Shown piece after piece: positions 50,941 to 61,153 of a DNA stretch of 64,000 nucleotides. This DNA comes from Amphiura filiformis. Its lineage: Eukaryota > Echinodermata > Ophiuroidea > Amphilepidida > Amphiuridae. Each line of letters starts with the position of its first letter. Position 1 is the stretch's first letter. The DNA lies in contig NC_092642.1 in the NCBI RefSeq assembly GCF_039555335.1, forward strand, positions 21,483,812 to 21,547,811, given 5' to 3'. Position numbers and translations under genes: made by a program. The notes under the pieces are model-generated. The model did not search any database and was not told the origin of the DNA. It saw only the letters and a program-made list of their open reading frames with translations.

Positions 50941-51610
50941 TAATTTCCGTTGTAGGCTTCTTGCAATGTCTGATATAGTCTGGCCTATATATACCAATTA
51001 GGCCTAGGTTTAATGACTATAATTAATTGGTGAACGACATCAATGTATTTTATACATCAAATGTATTACTTAGGGCCTAAATATTTATTCTTTCATATCT
51101 ATTCAACAAATGGGGACATCTTAATTCATGTTTGACGAACAGGTAAAAGTTGCAAGAACTTCAAACGCGATTATAGGGCCTATCTCAAACTGGCCATTTT
51201 GTGATACGCCACGATTTCATCCGAGCGACAAATTATTATTGCACAAGGTGGCGATCAATTAGACACCGACTTCGTGCGAGTGATGTGTTCGTGACGCTCT
51301 GGTTTACGCAGTATGCAAGCCAACACGCTCACTTGTTGCGCGAACGCAATTACAAACAGTAAGCGTAGACGCGTTAACCATGTTTGCGTAAATGCGGCTC
51401 AAAAGTCGGAAACGTTCGTGATTTGTATATTTTTGCTGTAAAATAGTGATTTTCAAATGCCTGTAGATTTTTTTGCCCAGTGTGGATTTTGGTCGATTTT
51501 GGATATGTGATAGAATAATTGCAGCCACGTCTACCAGTACAAAAATTGTCGATTGAGGAATTAATTCCAGCAGACAGCCTTCCCAGAGCTCTCTCTCCCT
51601 CACTAATAGC
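50941..51610. other. intergenic, nothing recognised
   Basis: Unstructured sequence with a G+C-richer patch at 51230-51430. The short minus-strand ORF here (51304-51603) is not recognised. Confidence 0.45.
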
Positions 51611-51970
51611 CTGAAGGTTACACCCAGGGCCTTGATAAATTTGTGACTATTTTTGCATTTTTCTCAAAAACTAATAACACACTGGTAACAAAAGTTATGT
51701 ATATTATAGGGCAAGGAATCCAGGCAGTGACTCAAGACAAGCGGTACATTATTTATGATAAAAAAAGAGGTACTGTTAGAATATACCTCATTTCTTAGCA
51801 TATTTCTTAGCATATAACAACTTGTCTTGAATAACTGAAATTTCAATGAAGTAATTGGCTTTCTTGCCCCTATAATATACATATTTTTTGTTACCAGAGT
51901 GCTTTTTTTTTGTGGATAAAAATGCAAAATTAGTCACAAAATTTATCAGGGGGTGTAGTACCACCTTAAC
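51611..51970. mobile_element. MITE with ~100 bp arms, TTAA-type end
   Basis: The right end GGGGGTGTAGTACCACCTTA and the left end GGTTACACCCAGGGCC are inverted copies. The homology continues through TGATAAATTTGTGACTA, GGTAACAAAA and TATGTATATTATAGG. The TTAA at the right end suggests a piggyBac-type target. The left end is degenerate. Confidence 0.7.
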
Positions 51971-52114
51971 ACTGGTATATTTGTATTAAAAAAACTCAAA
52001 TACCATAAAAGTGGATTTTCACATTTATTTACACACTGTTCACATTCCAAGCAGTTACCATGCACTATATATTTCTTTTGAACATAGGTCAATGTAACAT
52101 AACCTATACATGCT

Positions 52115-52250
52115 CAATTTTATTGGGCAATATCAAAAACCCTAGATACAAAATCTACCATGGTCATGGTGCACTATTAATGACCATGTGCATAGCACAC
52201 ATTGGTATAGAGTTTGTATCTCGAGTCTTTGATATTGCCCAATAAAATTA
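52115..52250. repeat. 136 bp imperfect palindrome
   Basis: AATTTTATTGGGCAATATCA at the left is exactly inverted at the right (TGATATTGCCCAATAAAATT), and complementarity continues with mismatches through GATACAAA and CCATGGTCATGGTGCA towards the centre. It could be a MITE or a long hairpin transcript. Confidence 0.8.
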
Positions 52251-52767
52251 AATGTGTATTGGCTACATAAGGAAGTTTAGAATCGCCAATTTTAAAACAA
52301 AAAACAAGTAAAACAGACCAAAATTGACAAACCACAAAAAATTAAAATTCCATTTTTACAGTAACAGCTCTTTGCAAAAAAGCCCTAAGGCGCTGATCCA
52401 AATAAGACATTATAGTTAGATCTAAAATAAAATTTAAAAAAAAAAAAAAAAGTAAATAATAATCACATACTATACCGTTTTACTTTTTGTCATTAAATTT
52501 GTTTATTTGTCTCTTTCTTTCATTTTGCCCAGCACAATTATGAAAATAAACTACTGTAACGATTCGCCTAGTGGCGCACTTGGTCTCCTTTGCTTTGGGG
52601 TAAATATTATGTGCAAATAGTGAGCTCCTTCCTCTGAAATCCCAACAAGAATTAAGGTTCAGGGCCCTATTTGCGAGAAATTTTACGATTGTGAGAATTT
52701 TACGGGAGGGCACTTTTAGGTTGTGCCTAAAATTCCATTTATGTCAAGGGAGACCATAGCGCCATTA
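52251..52767. other. intergenic, nothing recognised
   Basis: AT-rich sequence with a poly(A) run near 52435-52452. No supported gene. Confidence 0.5.
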
Positions 52768-53375
52768 CGAGGGGGTATCCAAAAGTTTTTGACATCACCC
52801 AGAAGCGAAGGAGCTATATCGATCAAATTTTGGCAGTGTAATTACTGGTCCTTATGTACATTATGGTCCAAAAATGGTCTCATAAGTATGTTTACTTTTT
52901 TACAGGTGGTGCTAGATGGGCAGTAGGCGCATAACCTATGAAATGGTGAAAATTGAGGCACGCAGCGTGATTAAGTTCCTGCATGTGAAGGGTTAGGCCT
53001 ACAATGCTCAGAAAATCCATGATGAAATGAAACCTATCTACGGTGATGATTGCCCATCATATGGCACTGTTGCTTTTTGAAAAAAGAATTTCCAAACTGG
53101 CCACATGTCCCTCACAGATGAGCCAAGAAGTGGACGCGTCCATCACTTTTGGATGATGCGGCCACAGTGAAGAAATTCAAGAAAGTGGAGGATCTTATCA
53201 TGAAAAGGTTATGCGCCTACTGCCCATCTAACACCACCTGTAAAAAAAGTAAACATACTTATGAGACCATTTTTGGACCATAATGTACATAAGGACCAGT
53301 AATTACACTGACAAATTTTTATCGATATAGCTCTTTCGCTTCTTGGTGATGTCAAAAACTTTTGGATACCCCTCG
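52768..53375 (+). mobile_element. internally deleted mariner element
   Basis: The element is flanked by TA on both sides. Its ~170 bp terminal inverted repeats (52768-52938 and 53205-53375) start CGAGGGGGTATCCAAAAGTT. The centre keeps only the N-terminal third of a Mos1-type transposase. The inverted repeats are far longer than the usual ~30 bp because the right one includes a copy of the transposase start region, giving a foldback shape. Confidence 0.85.
52916..53201 (+). pseudogene. mariner transposase N-terminal fragment, broken
   Basis: From ATG 52916 it reads MGSRRITYEMVKIEARSVI and KFLHVKG, a stop, then AYNAQKIHDEMKPIYGDDC and PSYGTVAF, a second stop, then KKNFQTGHMSLTDEPRSGR. This is the helix-turn-helix region of mariner transposases. 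The first stop comes from a GGCCTA insertion at a TA (52994-53001). The second looks like TGG to TGA. A frameshift follows near 53145, after which the family-like LDDAATVKKF continues. The DDD catalytic domain is absent. Confidence 0.85.
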
Positions 53376-53377
53376 TA

Positions 53378-53711
53378 GGTGATTCTTTACGGTATTCTTA
53401 CTCTAGAGGATGTGAACACAGTTGCATTTGGTGTACTTATGTTTAAATACTTTATAAATTAACTGCCTAACATAGTCAACTGGTATTTTAGCACACATCC
53501 ATACTTTCACACCAGTCAAGACAAGTACACGTATATGTAAATAACCTTAACTAAATTATGAACAAAAAGAGCTTTTCTATTTGTACAACTTATCTTATTC
53601 TTTGGAATGAGTTGGATCAGGCTCAAAACAGTCAAAGCTATTACACATTTTTGCACACATTTTAAAACAAACCTATATCCAAATATAAATCACTTGTACT
53701 CAGTCATGATA
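53378..53711. other. intergenic, nothing recognised
   Basis: AT-rich sequence between a mariner relic and a MITE. No coding or structured signal seen. Confidence 0.5.
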
Positions 53712-54032
53712 AATGGTGTAGCTAGGGGTTGTGGTGCCAGGGGGCAAGGATACAGAATGGCACCCCTGTCCCTTCCCCACTCCCAATTCCTAAAATAATT
53801 GCACAAAATGTGCACAAATACTACTAATTTGGTTGTAATGAAGTTGAAAATTTTCAAATGTCTTCCAAATGTCAATTCATTTTGAAATGCATATGAAGCA
53901 CACAAAATGTTTGACTTTTTAACTTTCACTGCTTGGAGGGGGCGATACAGCACCCCCCTAAGATGACAATTTAGCCCCCTAAGATGGCACCTAGGGCATG
54001 ATGTGCCTCCCTGTCCCCTAGCTACACCACTG
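53712..54032. mobile_element. MITE with TGGTGTAGCTAGGGG ends
   Basis: TGGTGTAGCTAGGGG at the left is inverted as CCCCTAGCTACACCACTG at the right. The chance ORF across it (53690-54037, minus) is the element itself. Confidence 0.75.
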
Positions 54033-54255
54033 GTCATTATTCTTTAGTATGTTTTGTATCATGTTTCTCTTTCTTTTGTGTTTGAACACAAATAATCATA
54101 TGTGATGTGATCAAGCAAAATCAGTCAGAAATCAAAAAAAGCTTAGCAAATGCTTGTTGTGAGCCAATAAGAAACTGAAAATTGTATATGACCGACTTCA
54201 GACTGATTTTGCTTAGTCACACCACTGTAGCCTCACTGGCCTTGTCCTTCATAAT

Positions 54256-54642
54256 CCCAGGGGGGCCACTCAAGTATGATAGTGTATGCATGCGTGACCA
54301 AATTTTCTTTAAACCCCCCCTAAACGAGTTTTAACCTACCAGCAAATTTAGGCCCTTAATAAGGTAATTTAATATAAAATTTACCCCCTAATGAGTTTTT
54401 TGGCTAGTCAAAATGAAAAAATGTACCCTTTTTGGACACATAATTTACCAAAAATTTGAAAAGGTACCCTAAACAAGTTGTTCAGTTTCAGAAAACTACC
54501 CTTATTCTTGAAAATCAGTGTTTTTAGACCCTAAATGCGTCACTCACGTAACTAGCCTTGCCTAAAAAAAACACCCCCTTTTCCTATTTTTTTGGTCATG
54601 CATGCGTACAGACCATTTATGTGAGTGGCCGGGCCCCCAGGT
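54256..54642. mobile_element. MITE with ~45 bp TIRs
   Basis: The left end CCCAGGGGGGCCACTCAAGT matches the inverted right end (CCTGGGGGCCCGGCCACTCA). Homology continues to ATGCATGCGTGACCA and TGGTCATGCATGCGT. There is no coding content. Confidence 0.75.
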
Positions 54643-54710
54643 TCATAATATTTTCTTGTCCACAGTCCATGTTAGTATTTACTTTGATGCATTTGGTTTA
54701 CATTTTTATG

Positions 54711-54774
54711 GAATGAATGAATGAATGAATGAATGAATGAATGAATGAATGAATGAAATGAATGATAGAGGTTG
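54711..54774. repeat. (GAAT)n microsatellite
   Basis: About 13 near-perfect GAAT/ATGA tetranucleotide units. Confidence 0.95.
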
Positions 54775-55732
54775 GTGACTACATGTAGATATGATTTTGT
54801 TTTAGTTCAAATGAACACTCCTAGCTGCCATGTATTAAACAATGAGGATAAAGTTACATTGTATTATGTTTAGCATCGATCATCTCACATAACACACTGT
54901 ACCATCATTTTTCATGTAAAACAACTGAACCATCAGCCTCATTGTTCTACATAAAATAACTGTATCACCTGTGTCATGAGTGTGAAGCATGAGGAATAAC
55001 CTTTCTTTCGTTTTCAGGAATTAAGGCTAATTCATTGCAATATACCGAATGAATAAATAATATAAAGTGCTGAAACTTGAATGCAAATTGGGTAAATGGT
55101 GATTCGCAGCGAGTGATATTTAGTGTCTATGGCGAGTGTAAAATCGCTCGCTAGAAATTGAGTTTGGGCGTGCGGTGGCGAGCGAGAGCGATCGCTTGCC
55201 TCAAACGGCAAGGCCTGGTATGCCAGCATTTCAAGCGAACGCTACACCAGGGTGGAAAATGATATAGAATTACGTACTTCCATGTCCTTAGGACACCAAT
55301 ACACCCACCTAGACCAGGTGAGAGAAACCAAGAACAACATGACAAAGGAATACAACTACATGATGCTGAACATCAGGAACACAGCAGACCTGACCCAAGA
55401 GGGCAGGTGGCGAGTGGCATGATGGTCCAGCAAAACTGCTCAGCCGTATGGCATTTTCCATATACTCGTTAGTTTTGTGGGGTTCATTATCGAACCCCAT
55501 CGGTTTTAACTTGCATTTATATTATTTATTAACACAGGCCTATTTGTTTGTGATATTTCAAGCATTTTAAAATTTCAAAATAATCCCATTCAATTACACG
55601 GTTGACGATGGAAATTTACTGAATTTAGAGAATGCACAGCGCCCACCACCTGCAAGAAGGGTGACTCACAGCTAGGGGAGCGAAGTCAAAGTCAACAAAG
55701 TCAGCTGCAAGACACAGTCTAAAAACAATACC
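54764..55732. other. intergenic, nothing recognised
   Basis: This is the region downstream of PTS. A G+C-richer stretch at 55100-55440 has short open frames on the minus strand, but I recognise no domain in them. Confidence 0.5.
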
Positions 55733-55738
55733 TTTATT
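55733..55738 (-). promoter_or_regulatory. candidate PTS poly(A) signal
   Basis: AATAAA on the minus strand lies about 30 nt downstream of the PTS stop codon. If used it gives a very short 3' UTR. It is a perfect match in the right place, but no transcript evidence is available. Confidence 0.5.
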
Positions 55739-55767
55739 CTCAATTATGTTGTGAAGTTTCCTTTTTT

Positions 55768-55965
55768 TCACTCTCCTCTATAGAAAACAATATTTTTATC
55801 TGTCTCATGAATTTTAACTTCATACAATAAACTTGGATCTGGGAGAAGTTGTGTCATTTGGTCCCAGATATAAGTTGCCACATTTTCAGTCGTGCTGACG
55901 ATGTCTTTGAAATAGGGCACGTCCAGATCTATGTTCTTATGATCCAAGGTGTCCATGATGGCTTT
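55768..55965 (-). CDS. PTS: PTS terminal coding exon
   Basis: The exon starts after CCTTACAG and reads [19 protein letters not shown] and onward to FYRGE followed by TGA, 65 codons. It holds the D-H catalytic pair, the STTENVA signature and the ETD motif. From memory the human gene splits this stretch into two exons, so an intron appears to be absent here. Confidence 0.94.
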   Translation of the reverse strand, partial: KAIMDTLDHKNIDLDVPYFKDIVSTTENVATYIWDQMTQLLPDPSLLYEVKIHETDKNIVFYRGE

Positions 55966-57895
55966 CTGTAAGGAAAGGATTAGGGAAATAGAAAAAGTAT
56001 TCAATAGTTAAAAATTGTCTACATACACCTACCCTAAAGTTTCACCCACACACACACACCCCCACACAACTTCCACACATATTATTGTTTCAGAAACATG
56101 ATTTCCCCAAAAAACACAATTTGAAAAAAGTCTTTGCCTTTCAATTTCTACTTTGGCATGAATTTAGCATGAATTATTAAAAATTGATATTTTTTTATAT
56201 CTATGACATTTATTAGCAGTTCTTGAAGTTAACATTATATATCTAATGATATGTACTTAAAGTGTATGTAGCTGGGAGAAAAAGCTGTCCATCATATAAC
56301 AATTTTTACCTTTCGAATTAAAATTATTAATTTTCAGGTGGTTTTGGGAAAAATTGCATTTCTTTTGATACAAAAAGTCAAAATTTTCAACTGATGGACA
56401 GCTTTTCCTCCCAGCTACCTACACTTTTTAAAGTACATATTCTATCATTAGATTGATACAATGTACCCCGAGGACTGTTAAATGTCAACAAATATCAATT
56501 TTTAATACTTTGCCCTAAAATTTGTATTACATTGCGAATTTTAAAAAAAATCAGAATTATTTGATATCAAAAGGACATTCCTTGTATTCAAAATGAAATT
56601 TGGTGTGTCTGGACAGTCTACTGTGCTCTCGGGACCCATACAAATATGTGAAAACGTTGCTATCTGAGCCCTTAATTGTGATTTCACTCCCTATATCTGC
56701 CTGTATGTATCTCAATTAGGGCTAGCTGGATCAGATTGTATCAAAAATGTAAGAAAGAGGCTACCTAACAATTTCACCTTATTTACTTACCTTCATATAT
56801 TCCTTGAGGTCAGTGATGTTTATAACCATTCCAGTAACAGGATCAACCTAGAAATAAAGCAAGATAAAGTACCGTATTCATTCCATTAACCGCCCAGGGC
56901 ACTTAACAAAGTCATTTTGGGTGGGAGCTTATTTTGTACATTGCTTACATAATTGAATATACAAACTAGAGCGGTTCTCGACTTGCGCGGTTCTCGACGC
57001 AAAGCGTCGGCCACAATGCCTCCACCTTGAGGCATATCATTTTAACCAGTGATGACCTCTGGGTGACCTTGGATGACCCTGGAATGATCTTTCTAAAAAT
57101 TTGACTCTAAATGTTGACTGTTCCCACCAAGTTTCATGCCCATACGACAGTTTTTAGTAACTTGACCTCAGATGACCCCAAAATGACCTTCCAAAATTTT
57201 GGCTCTAAATGTTGACTGTACTCACCCAGTTTCATGTCCATACGGCAGTTTTGCTAATTTGACCTCAGATGACCCTGCATGACCTCGGGTGACCTTGACC
57301 CACTGACCAATACAAACTTGTTCTGTCTAGGGTCAAGATGCACCCACCCACCAAGTTTGAGGAACGTATGCACCCCTAGTCTCCGAGAAAATGGTATTTT
57401 GCTTGTTACGCATAAATTATGCAAAGTAGGTACTTAATTACCATATTTTGTGCTGAAAATCTAATCAGGTCAAGAACCTCTGGCCCTGCTACTCCCCCCC
57501 AAGTGCGCCACTGTAACCCATACGGATCTCCAGATAATCTGTTCACAAGGTTTTTTTGCTTGATACGCATCAAATACGCATAAATTATGCAAATTAGGTA
57601 CTTAATTAGCATATTTTGCACTGAAAATCTAATCCGGTCGAGAACATCTGGCCACGCCACTTCCCACCAAGTTACGTCACTGTACCCCATACGGATCTCC
57701 AGATAATCTGTTCACAAGGTATTTTGCTTATTACGCATATTACGCATAAATTATGCAAATTAGGTACTTAATTACCATATTTTGCGGCGAAAATCTCCTA
57801 TAATTTGAAGACCCCCAATAACCATCCCTCCACCAACTTGCATCACTGTACGTCTTACCAGTTCTGAGAAATTGCACTCGCAAGCTCGGACGGAC

Positions 57896-57931
<36 letters not shown>

Positions 57932-60900
57932 GGACAACCAGGAAACATAATACCTCCGGTGGAGGCATAGAGGCATAAAAATGGCCCTAAATATTCAACC
58001 ATCATCATCAGTGTACCATATATTTCGGGCCATGATCCAGATTTGCATGGGTAGTTTGTTGTTAAATTATTGGGTGGGCGCTTATAGGGGCATGGGCGGT
58101 TAATGGAACAAATACGGTACATGTACCCGGGACGGTATAAACATTTGTATACATCTTATTCAGTGGGTGTGGCTTGTAATTATAAAGCCACACCCACTGA
58201 ATATGTGCCTGTGTATTAGCTTTTTGTAGTGGGTTGAGCTATATTGGTGTTGTTCTGTCTTTTGTGTTATTTGTCCTGCCTTGGACGGGTGCAACATCGG
58301 TTTTCTCTTCCCACGGCAAATAGTGTTGTTTTATAAATGCATTTCTGTTTGGCTTTATTTAATTGATTGCATCATTAATTGTTTAATTTTTGCTTCAACC
58401 ACTTGGCGTGTTTTTCTAGTGTCTCCGGTTCTCGCGGCCTGCTGCTTATGCGTTCTTTTTGCCTCTCCCCGCTCAACACTGCGGTAAAGCACGTCTGGTG
58501 GTGGTTATGATTTCGTTGTTCTCTGAATTAGCATTTATGCTGTGTTGTAATAATCTTGCTTGATTTTATCTTGTTTTGCTCTATTGGGCTTTTTAAATTT
58601 GTAGTATATCTTGTAGTTAAGGTTTTTTCTGTAAAGCGCATTGAGAAACTGTTTTGTTTGTAACGCGCTCTATAAGTGTTTATTATTATTATTATTATTA
58701 TTATAAAGAATACACATTAATTTTATTTGTCTTTGTGTGTACAATACAAGACGATAGTAGACATAGCTATTTAGTAGATATTAGCCAGCGTGCACTTCAT
58801 CACAGAACATGCTTGTTGAGGCGCGATTATTGCACGATGATCATATTGCATTGTAGGCATGGCTCGGAAAAGTGGGGAATTGGGGAAGCTCATTCCCAGG
58901 AAATGTTGGTGTTTGGAGGAAATTCTGGTATTTGGAGGAAATTGTGTCTTTTTGTATATAAAAACATGCTATAAATTGTGGGAAATTTAGCTAGCTTCCC
59001 GGGAAATTAACATTTTTTCGAGCCCTGATCGTAGCATCTATGAGTATGACATGATAGTAGATAGTAAAAACAACAATTCCTATCTTTTATTCTCTAAAAT
59101 GTTAGATATTTGAGAAAGCCTTCTTGATCAAGGTTTCCTGCAATATCACAAAACTTGTATTCAGTTTGTTTTCATATAATAAAGTTGATTTTGACACATT
59201 TTGTGATATTGATATTAGCAATATATACATATATACACTGAACTGACAAATGTATATTTGTGACATGATTAAGAGGAATGAGTCGCATGTCGAACCTGGT
59301 CGAAAATGAGTTTTACATAGGTTTGTAAAGACGACATTTAGAGCTTTCAGAAACTGAAAACCTCATGTTGATACGACTTTTCTTTGCAAATTTATCAATC
59401 GCTGAAAACAATAAAAAACAAAAGAATTTTAACACTTTCTTTGCCAATACCTCAAAATCAATATCAGCGACATCCGACTCATTTCCCTTGATCGTGTCAC
59501 ATTTATTTCTAAAAGAAATCAGTTTGGGGAAAATATTACAGGCGTATTAGCAAATACATTAACTTCCAACAAATAACAGAGAATCCTCACCTTTCCTTTT
59601 AAAGTTACTGTAACTGCAATGAAACAAGACATAGAAAGGTTACACAAATTAAAGCATATTGTAACATTTCCATGTATTTATTTTTCATAAAATGTTAGTT
59701 TTACTGTCAGAAGTGCCCTTTTAATTACGATCTCCACAACTGAGGTCAAGCAAAAAATATACTATTCAATTCCAGTGCCAATATCACCAATTCATGTCAT
59801 ATTCCATGCCAATTTGGCATTGCAAAAATAAAGAAACAAACTTTCAAAACACCCCCCCCCCTCCCCCCGCCTTCATCAATTCATACAAATTCTGAGGACG
59901 AGAACCAATAGATTAATTGTGCAGGCCTTACCTGTGTAATTATGACCATGACCATTAGGGTTGTTGCACTTTCCATAAATCTTCTTATTTTCTTCATCAG
60001 AAAGATGATTACTGCAACGAAATAAAATCAGGTAAAGAAAATAAATGTCAGGTAAGGCATTAAAATGATTTCAGATTGGGTCACAAATATTATTTAGAAC
60101 CTCTGCGACTTCCATGTACCGCTGGTTATTACATTGTCTTTGCAGTACATCTCTTTTACAGTAGCGGCACCAGGAATTTTTTTCTGGGGGCATTGAGGGG
60201 CAAAGTGAATTTCAGGGGGGTAAAATCAACATATTTGGCGCAAAATTACCGCAAAACGGTGAAATTTTTCTTAATTTTGGGTTTTTACTGGGGGCCAACA
60301 GGGGGGGCAAGAGTTCTGCCCCCTGTTGCTAATATTGTTTTTATGATATTGGCTAAAACAGTGTTCAAATTCTTTTGTTTTATATTGTTTTCAGCCAATT
60401 GATGAATTGCTCATAACTCGGTAACCAGATGTTTGATTTTGATGGGGTTTGCATCAAAATGTAGCATTTGTAAACTGCCAGAAAATGATGTAAACATTTT
60501 CTGAGAAATTACTGACATATGTGACTCATTCCAATTAATCATGTCACAATTGAATTTCACAGCCAGGACCATCTCCCTGAGTTTTATATATGGGTTATAC
60601 GACAAAATTAGCAGCAAGAAACTTAATTATTTAGGGGAATTTCAAACTAACACAATTTTAATCACCACTCACGGATCAAGACCACAACCTCTTGCACCAT
60701 AGATGATTGCCTTATCGATTGAGCTAACTTGATACGGTATCTAAACCTGTGTAACATTTTCAAGATGCAAAGCTCTCAGTACCGGCCAACAGATATCAGA
60801 CACAAGCTAATTATGTCGAAAACAAGGAGCGGTTTAGTTTCTGAAGAACCGGTGCACATTCAAAAGATGTAAATCTGCCATAAGTTCAAACCTCGATCAC

Positions 60901-61153
60901 TTGGATGAACATGGTGAATAGAAATGATGGACACGGTCGCTTACACAATACAAATTACTTTTTTGAAGCATGGAAGAAAGAGCTCTTTCTTCCATGTTTG
61001 AAGCATGATGAATAGCAATGTACTTGCTTACCTGTGCAGTCGATGACAAGCACTGATTTTCTCTACACGACTGAGATAAACTGTTCTTCCTTGCTTGCTA
61101 CCCATGCTATGCGCATGATTTGAGTGTTCCTCTTCATTCATTTTTCTGTCCAT
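55768..61153 (-). CDS. PTS: 6-pyruvoyl-tetrahydropterin synthase, 5 coding exons
   Basis: The enzyme converts 7,8-dihydroneopterin triphosphate to 6-pyruvoyl-tetrahydropterin, the second step of tetrahydrobiopterin synthesis, in the cytosol with bound zinc. Exons on the minus strand are 61153-61032, 60011-59932, 59613-59591, 56847-56791 and 55965-55768. All junctions are GT/AG and join in frame to give 159 residues, or 143 from the in-frame ATG at 61105, which is close to the human length of 145. Numbered from the longer start, the zinc histidines are H37, H62 and H64 (HRL and GHGH motifs). The catalytic Cys is C56 in GKCNNPNG, the Asp/His pair is D102-H103 in LDHKN, and the pterin-anchoring Glu is E148 in HETD. 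The block [13 protein letters not shown] is a family signature. The usual FSASHRL reads ISACHRL here, a mild oddity. An in-frame TGA lies upstream of the first ATG. Which ATG is used is unclear. Confidence 0.94.
55966..56790 (-). other. PTS intron 4
   Basis: This intron contains a foldback MITE (56175-56519) and a short CA-rich patch near 56045. Confidence 0.7.
56175..56519. mobile_element. foldback MITE
   Basis: The inverted arms are TAGCTGGGAGAAAAAGCTGT near 56268 and ACAGCTTTTCCTCCCAGCTA near 56399. Looser complementarity extends outward to TTATTAAAAATTGAT and ATCAATTTTTAATA. Confidence 0.75.
56791..56847 (-). CDS. PTS: PTS coding exon 4 (57 bp)
   Basis: The exon lies between TTATTTCTAG and AAG|GTAAGT. 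It reads [19 protein letters not shown], the family-typical stretch before the catalytic Asp/His helix, with both ends in phase 0. A TIR transposon (56872-58117) ends only ~22 bp upstream of its acceptor. Confidence 0.93.
56872..58117. mobile_element. TA-flanked TIR element with nested repeat
   Basis: CCGTATTCATTCCATTAACC at the left matches the inverted right end (CCGTATTTGTTCCATTAACC), and both ends are flanked by TA. This is a Tc1/mariner-type signature with CCG...CGG ends. The interior (57000-57970) is a different repeat, so the insertion is nested. Confidence 0.8.
57000..57970. repeat. nested repeat with ~165 bp internal tandem units and (GACA)n
   Basis: It opens with ACAATGCCTCCACC and closes with ATACCTCCGGTGGAGGCAT. 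TATGCAAATTAGGTACTTAA (with one substitution in the first copy) recurs at 57417, 57586 and 57749, spaced ~165 bp. A (GACA)n tract lies near 57895-57930. Chance ORFs across these units are not genes. Confidence 0.7.
58158..58202. repeat. 18 bp perfect-stem hairpin
   Basis: ATTCAGTGGGTGTGGCTT and its exact complement AAGCCACACCCACTGAAT are separated by 9 nt. Confidence 0.85.
58490..58703 (+). mobile_element. LINE/SINE 3' tail with (ATT)n
   Basis: TGTAAAGCGCATTGAG followed by AACGCGCTCTATAAGTGTTT and a (TTA)n run is the 3' tail typical of L2/CR1-type retroposons in marine invertebrates. The 5' boundary is uncertain. Confidence 0.6.
59591..59613 (-). CDS. PTS: PTS coding exon 3, 23 bp microexon
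   Basis: The exon lies between TTTCATTGCAG and AAG|GTGAGG. With the G left over from exon 2 it reads VTVTLKGK, the beta strand that follows HGHNY in this family. It joins exon 4 (VDPVTG) in phase 0. The acceptor, donor and both reading frames fit only if the exon is exactly 23 nt. Confidence 0.92.
59614..59931 (-). other. PTS intron 2
   Basis: A short AT-rich intron containing a C-rich run near 59850-59870. Nothing else recognised. Confidence 0.7.
59932..60011 (-). CDS. PTS: PTS coding exon 2 (80 bp)
   Basis: The exon is bounded by CGTTGCAG and CACAG|GTAAGG. It completes the split Ser codon, reads [18 protein letters not shown] and then NGHGHNYT, and ends with one base of a Val codon. It carries the catalytic Cys and two zinc-binding His residues. 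From memory, the human exon at this position is also 80 bp with the same phases. Confidence 0.93.
60159..60340 (+). repeat. dispersed repeat starting AGTAGCGGCACCAGG
   Basis: This G-rich stretch has a GGCACCAGGAATTTTTTTCT opening and a CCCCCTGTTG closing. It resembles the dispersed 'AGTGGCGG..CCAGG' type of MITE seen elsewhere in the window (46449-46771). Confidence 0.4.
60671..60741 (-). pseudogene. tRNA-like relic or tRNA-derived SINE head
   Basis: The minus strand reads AGTTAGCTCAATCGATAAGG (an A-box-like stretch), then about 30 nt on GGTCTTGATCC (a degenerate B box). The spacing fits a tRNA-derived pol III promoter, but the acceptor stem does not pair well, so it is not a functional tRNA gene. 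Confidence 0.4.
60969..60996. repeat. 28 bp perfect palindrome in PTS intron 1
   Basis: CATGGAAGAAAGAG followed by its exact complement CTCTTTCTTCCATG, 36-63 nt downstream of the PTS exon 1 donor on the minus strand. Confidence 0.85.
61032..61153 (-). CDS. PTS: PTS coding exon 1
   Basis: This exon encodes the N-terminus through ISACHRLH plus two bases (AG) of a split Ser codon, and ends at a CACAG|GTAAGC donor. There are two plausible in-frame starts, ATG at 61153 and ATG at 61105. The second begins [13 protein letters not shown] and gives a family-typical length. A possible acceptor (GGACCAG) sits just before the first ATG, so an extra upstream non-coding exon cannot be excluded. Confidence 0.88.

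Larger units (their letters stand above)
56848..59590 (-). other. PTS intron 3, transposon-rich
   Basis: This ~2.7 kb intron lies between the 23 bp and 57 bp exons. It holds a TIR element with an inner repeat (56872-58117), a hairpin (58158-58202) and a LINE 3' tail with (ATT)n (about 58490-58703). 58704-59590 is AT-rich with nothing recognised. Confidence 0.75.
60012..61031 (-). other. PTS intron 1
   Basis: This intron of ~1 kb lies between PTS exons 1 and 2. It holds a tRNA-like pseudogene (60671-60741), a dispersed GCGGCACCAGG repeat (60159-60340) and a 28 bp perfect palindrome close to the donor (60969-60996). Confidence 0.7.

Noticed and set aside
53690..54037. 115-codon minus-strand ORF
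   Set aside because: It coincides exactly with a MITE and its inverted ends.
57406..58122. Minus-strand ORFs of 78-116 codons
   Set aside because: They are translations of a nested repeat with ~165 bp units and a (GACA)n tract.
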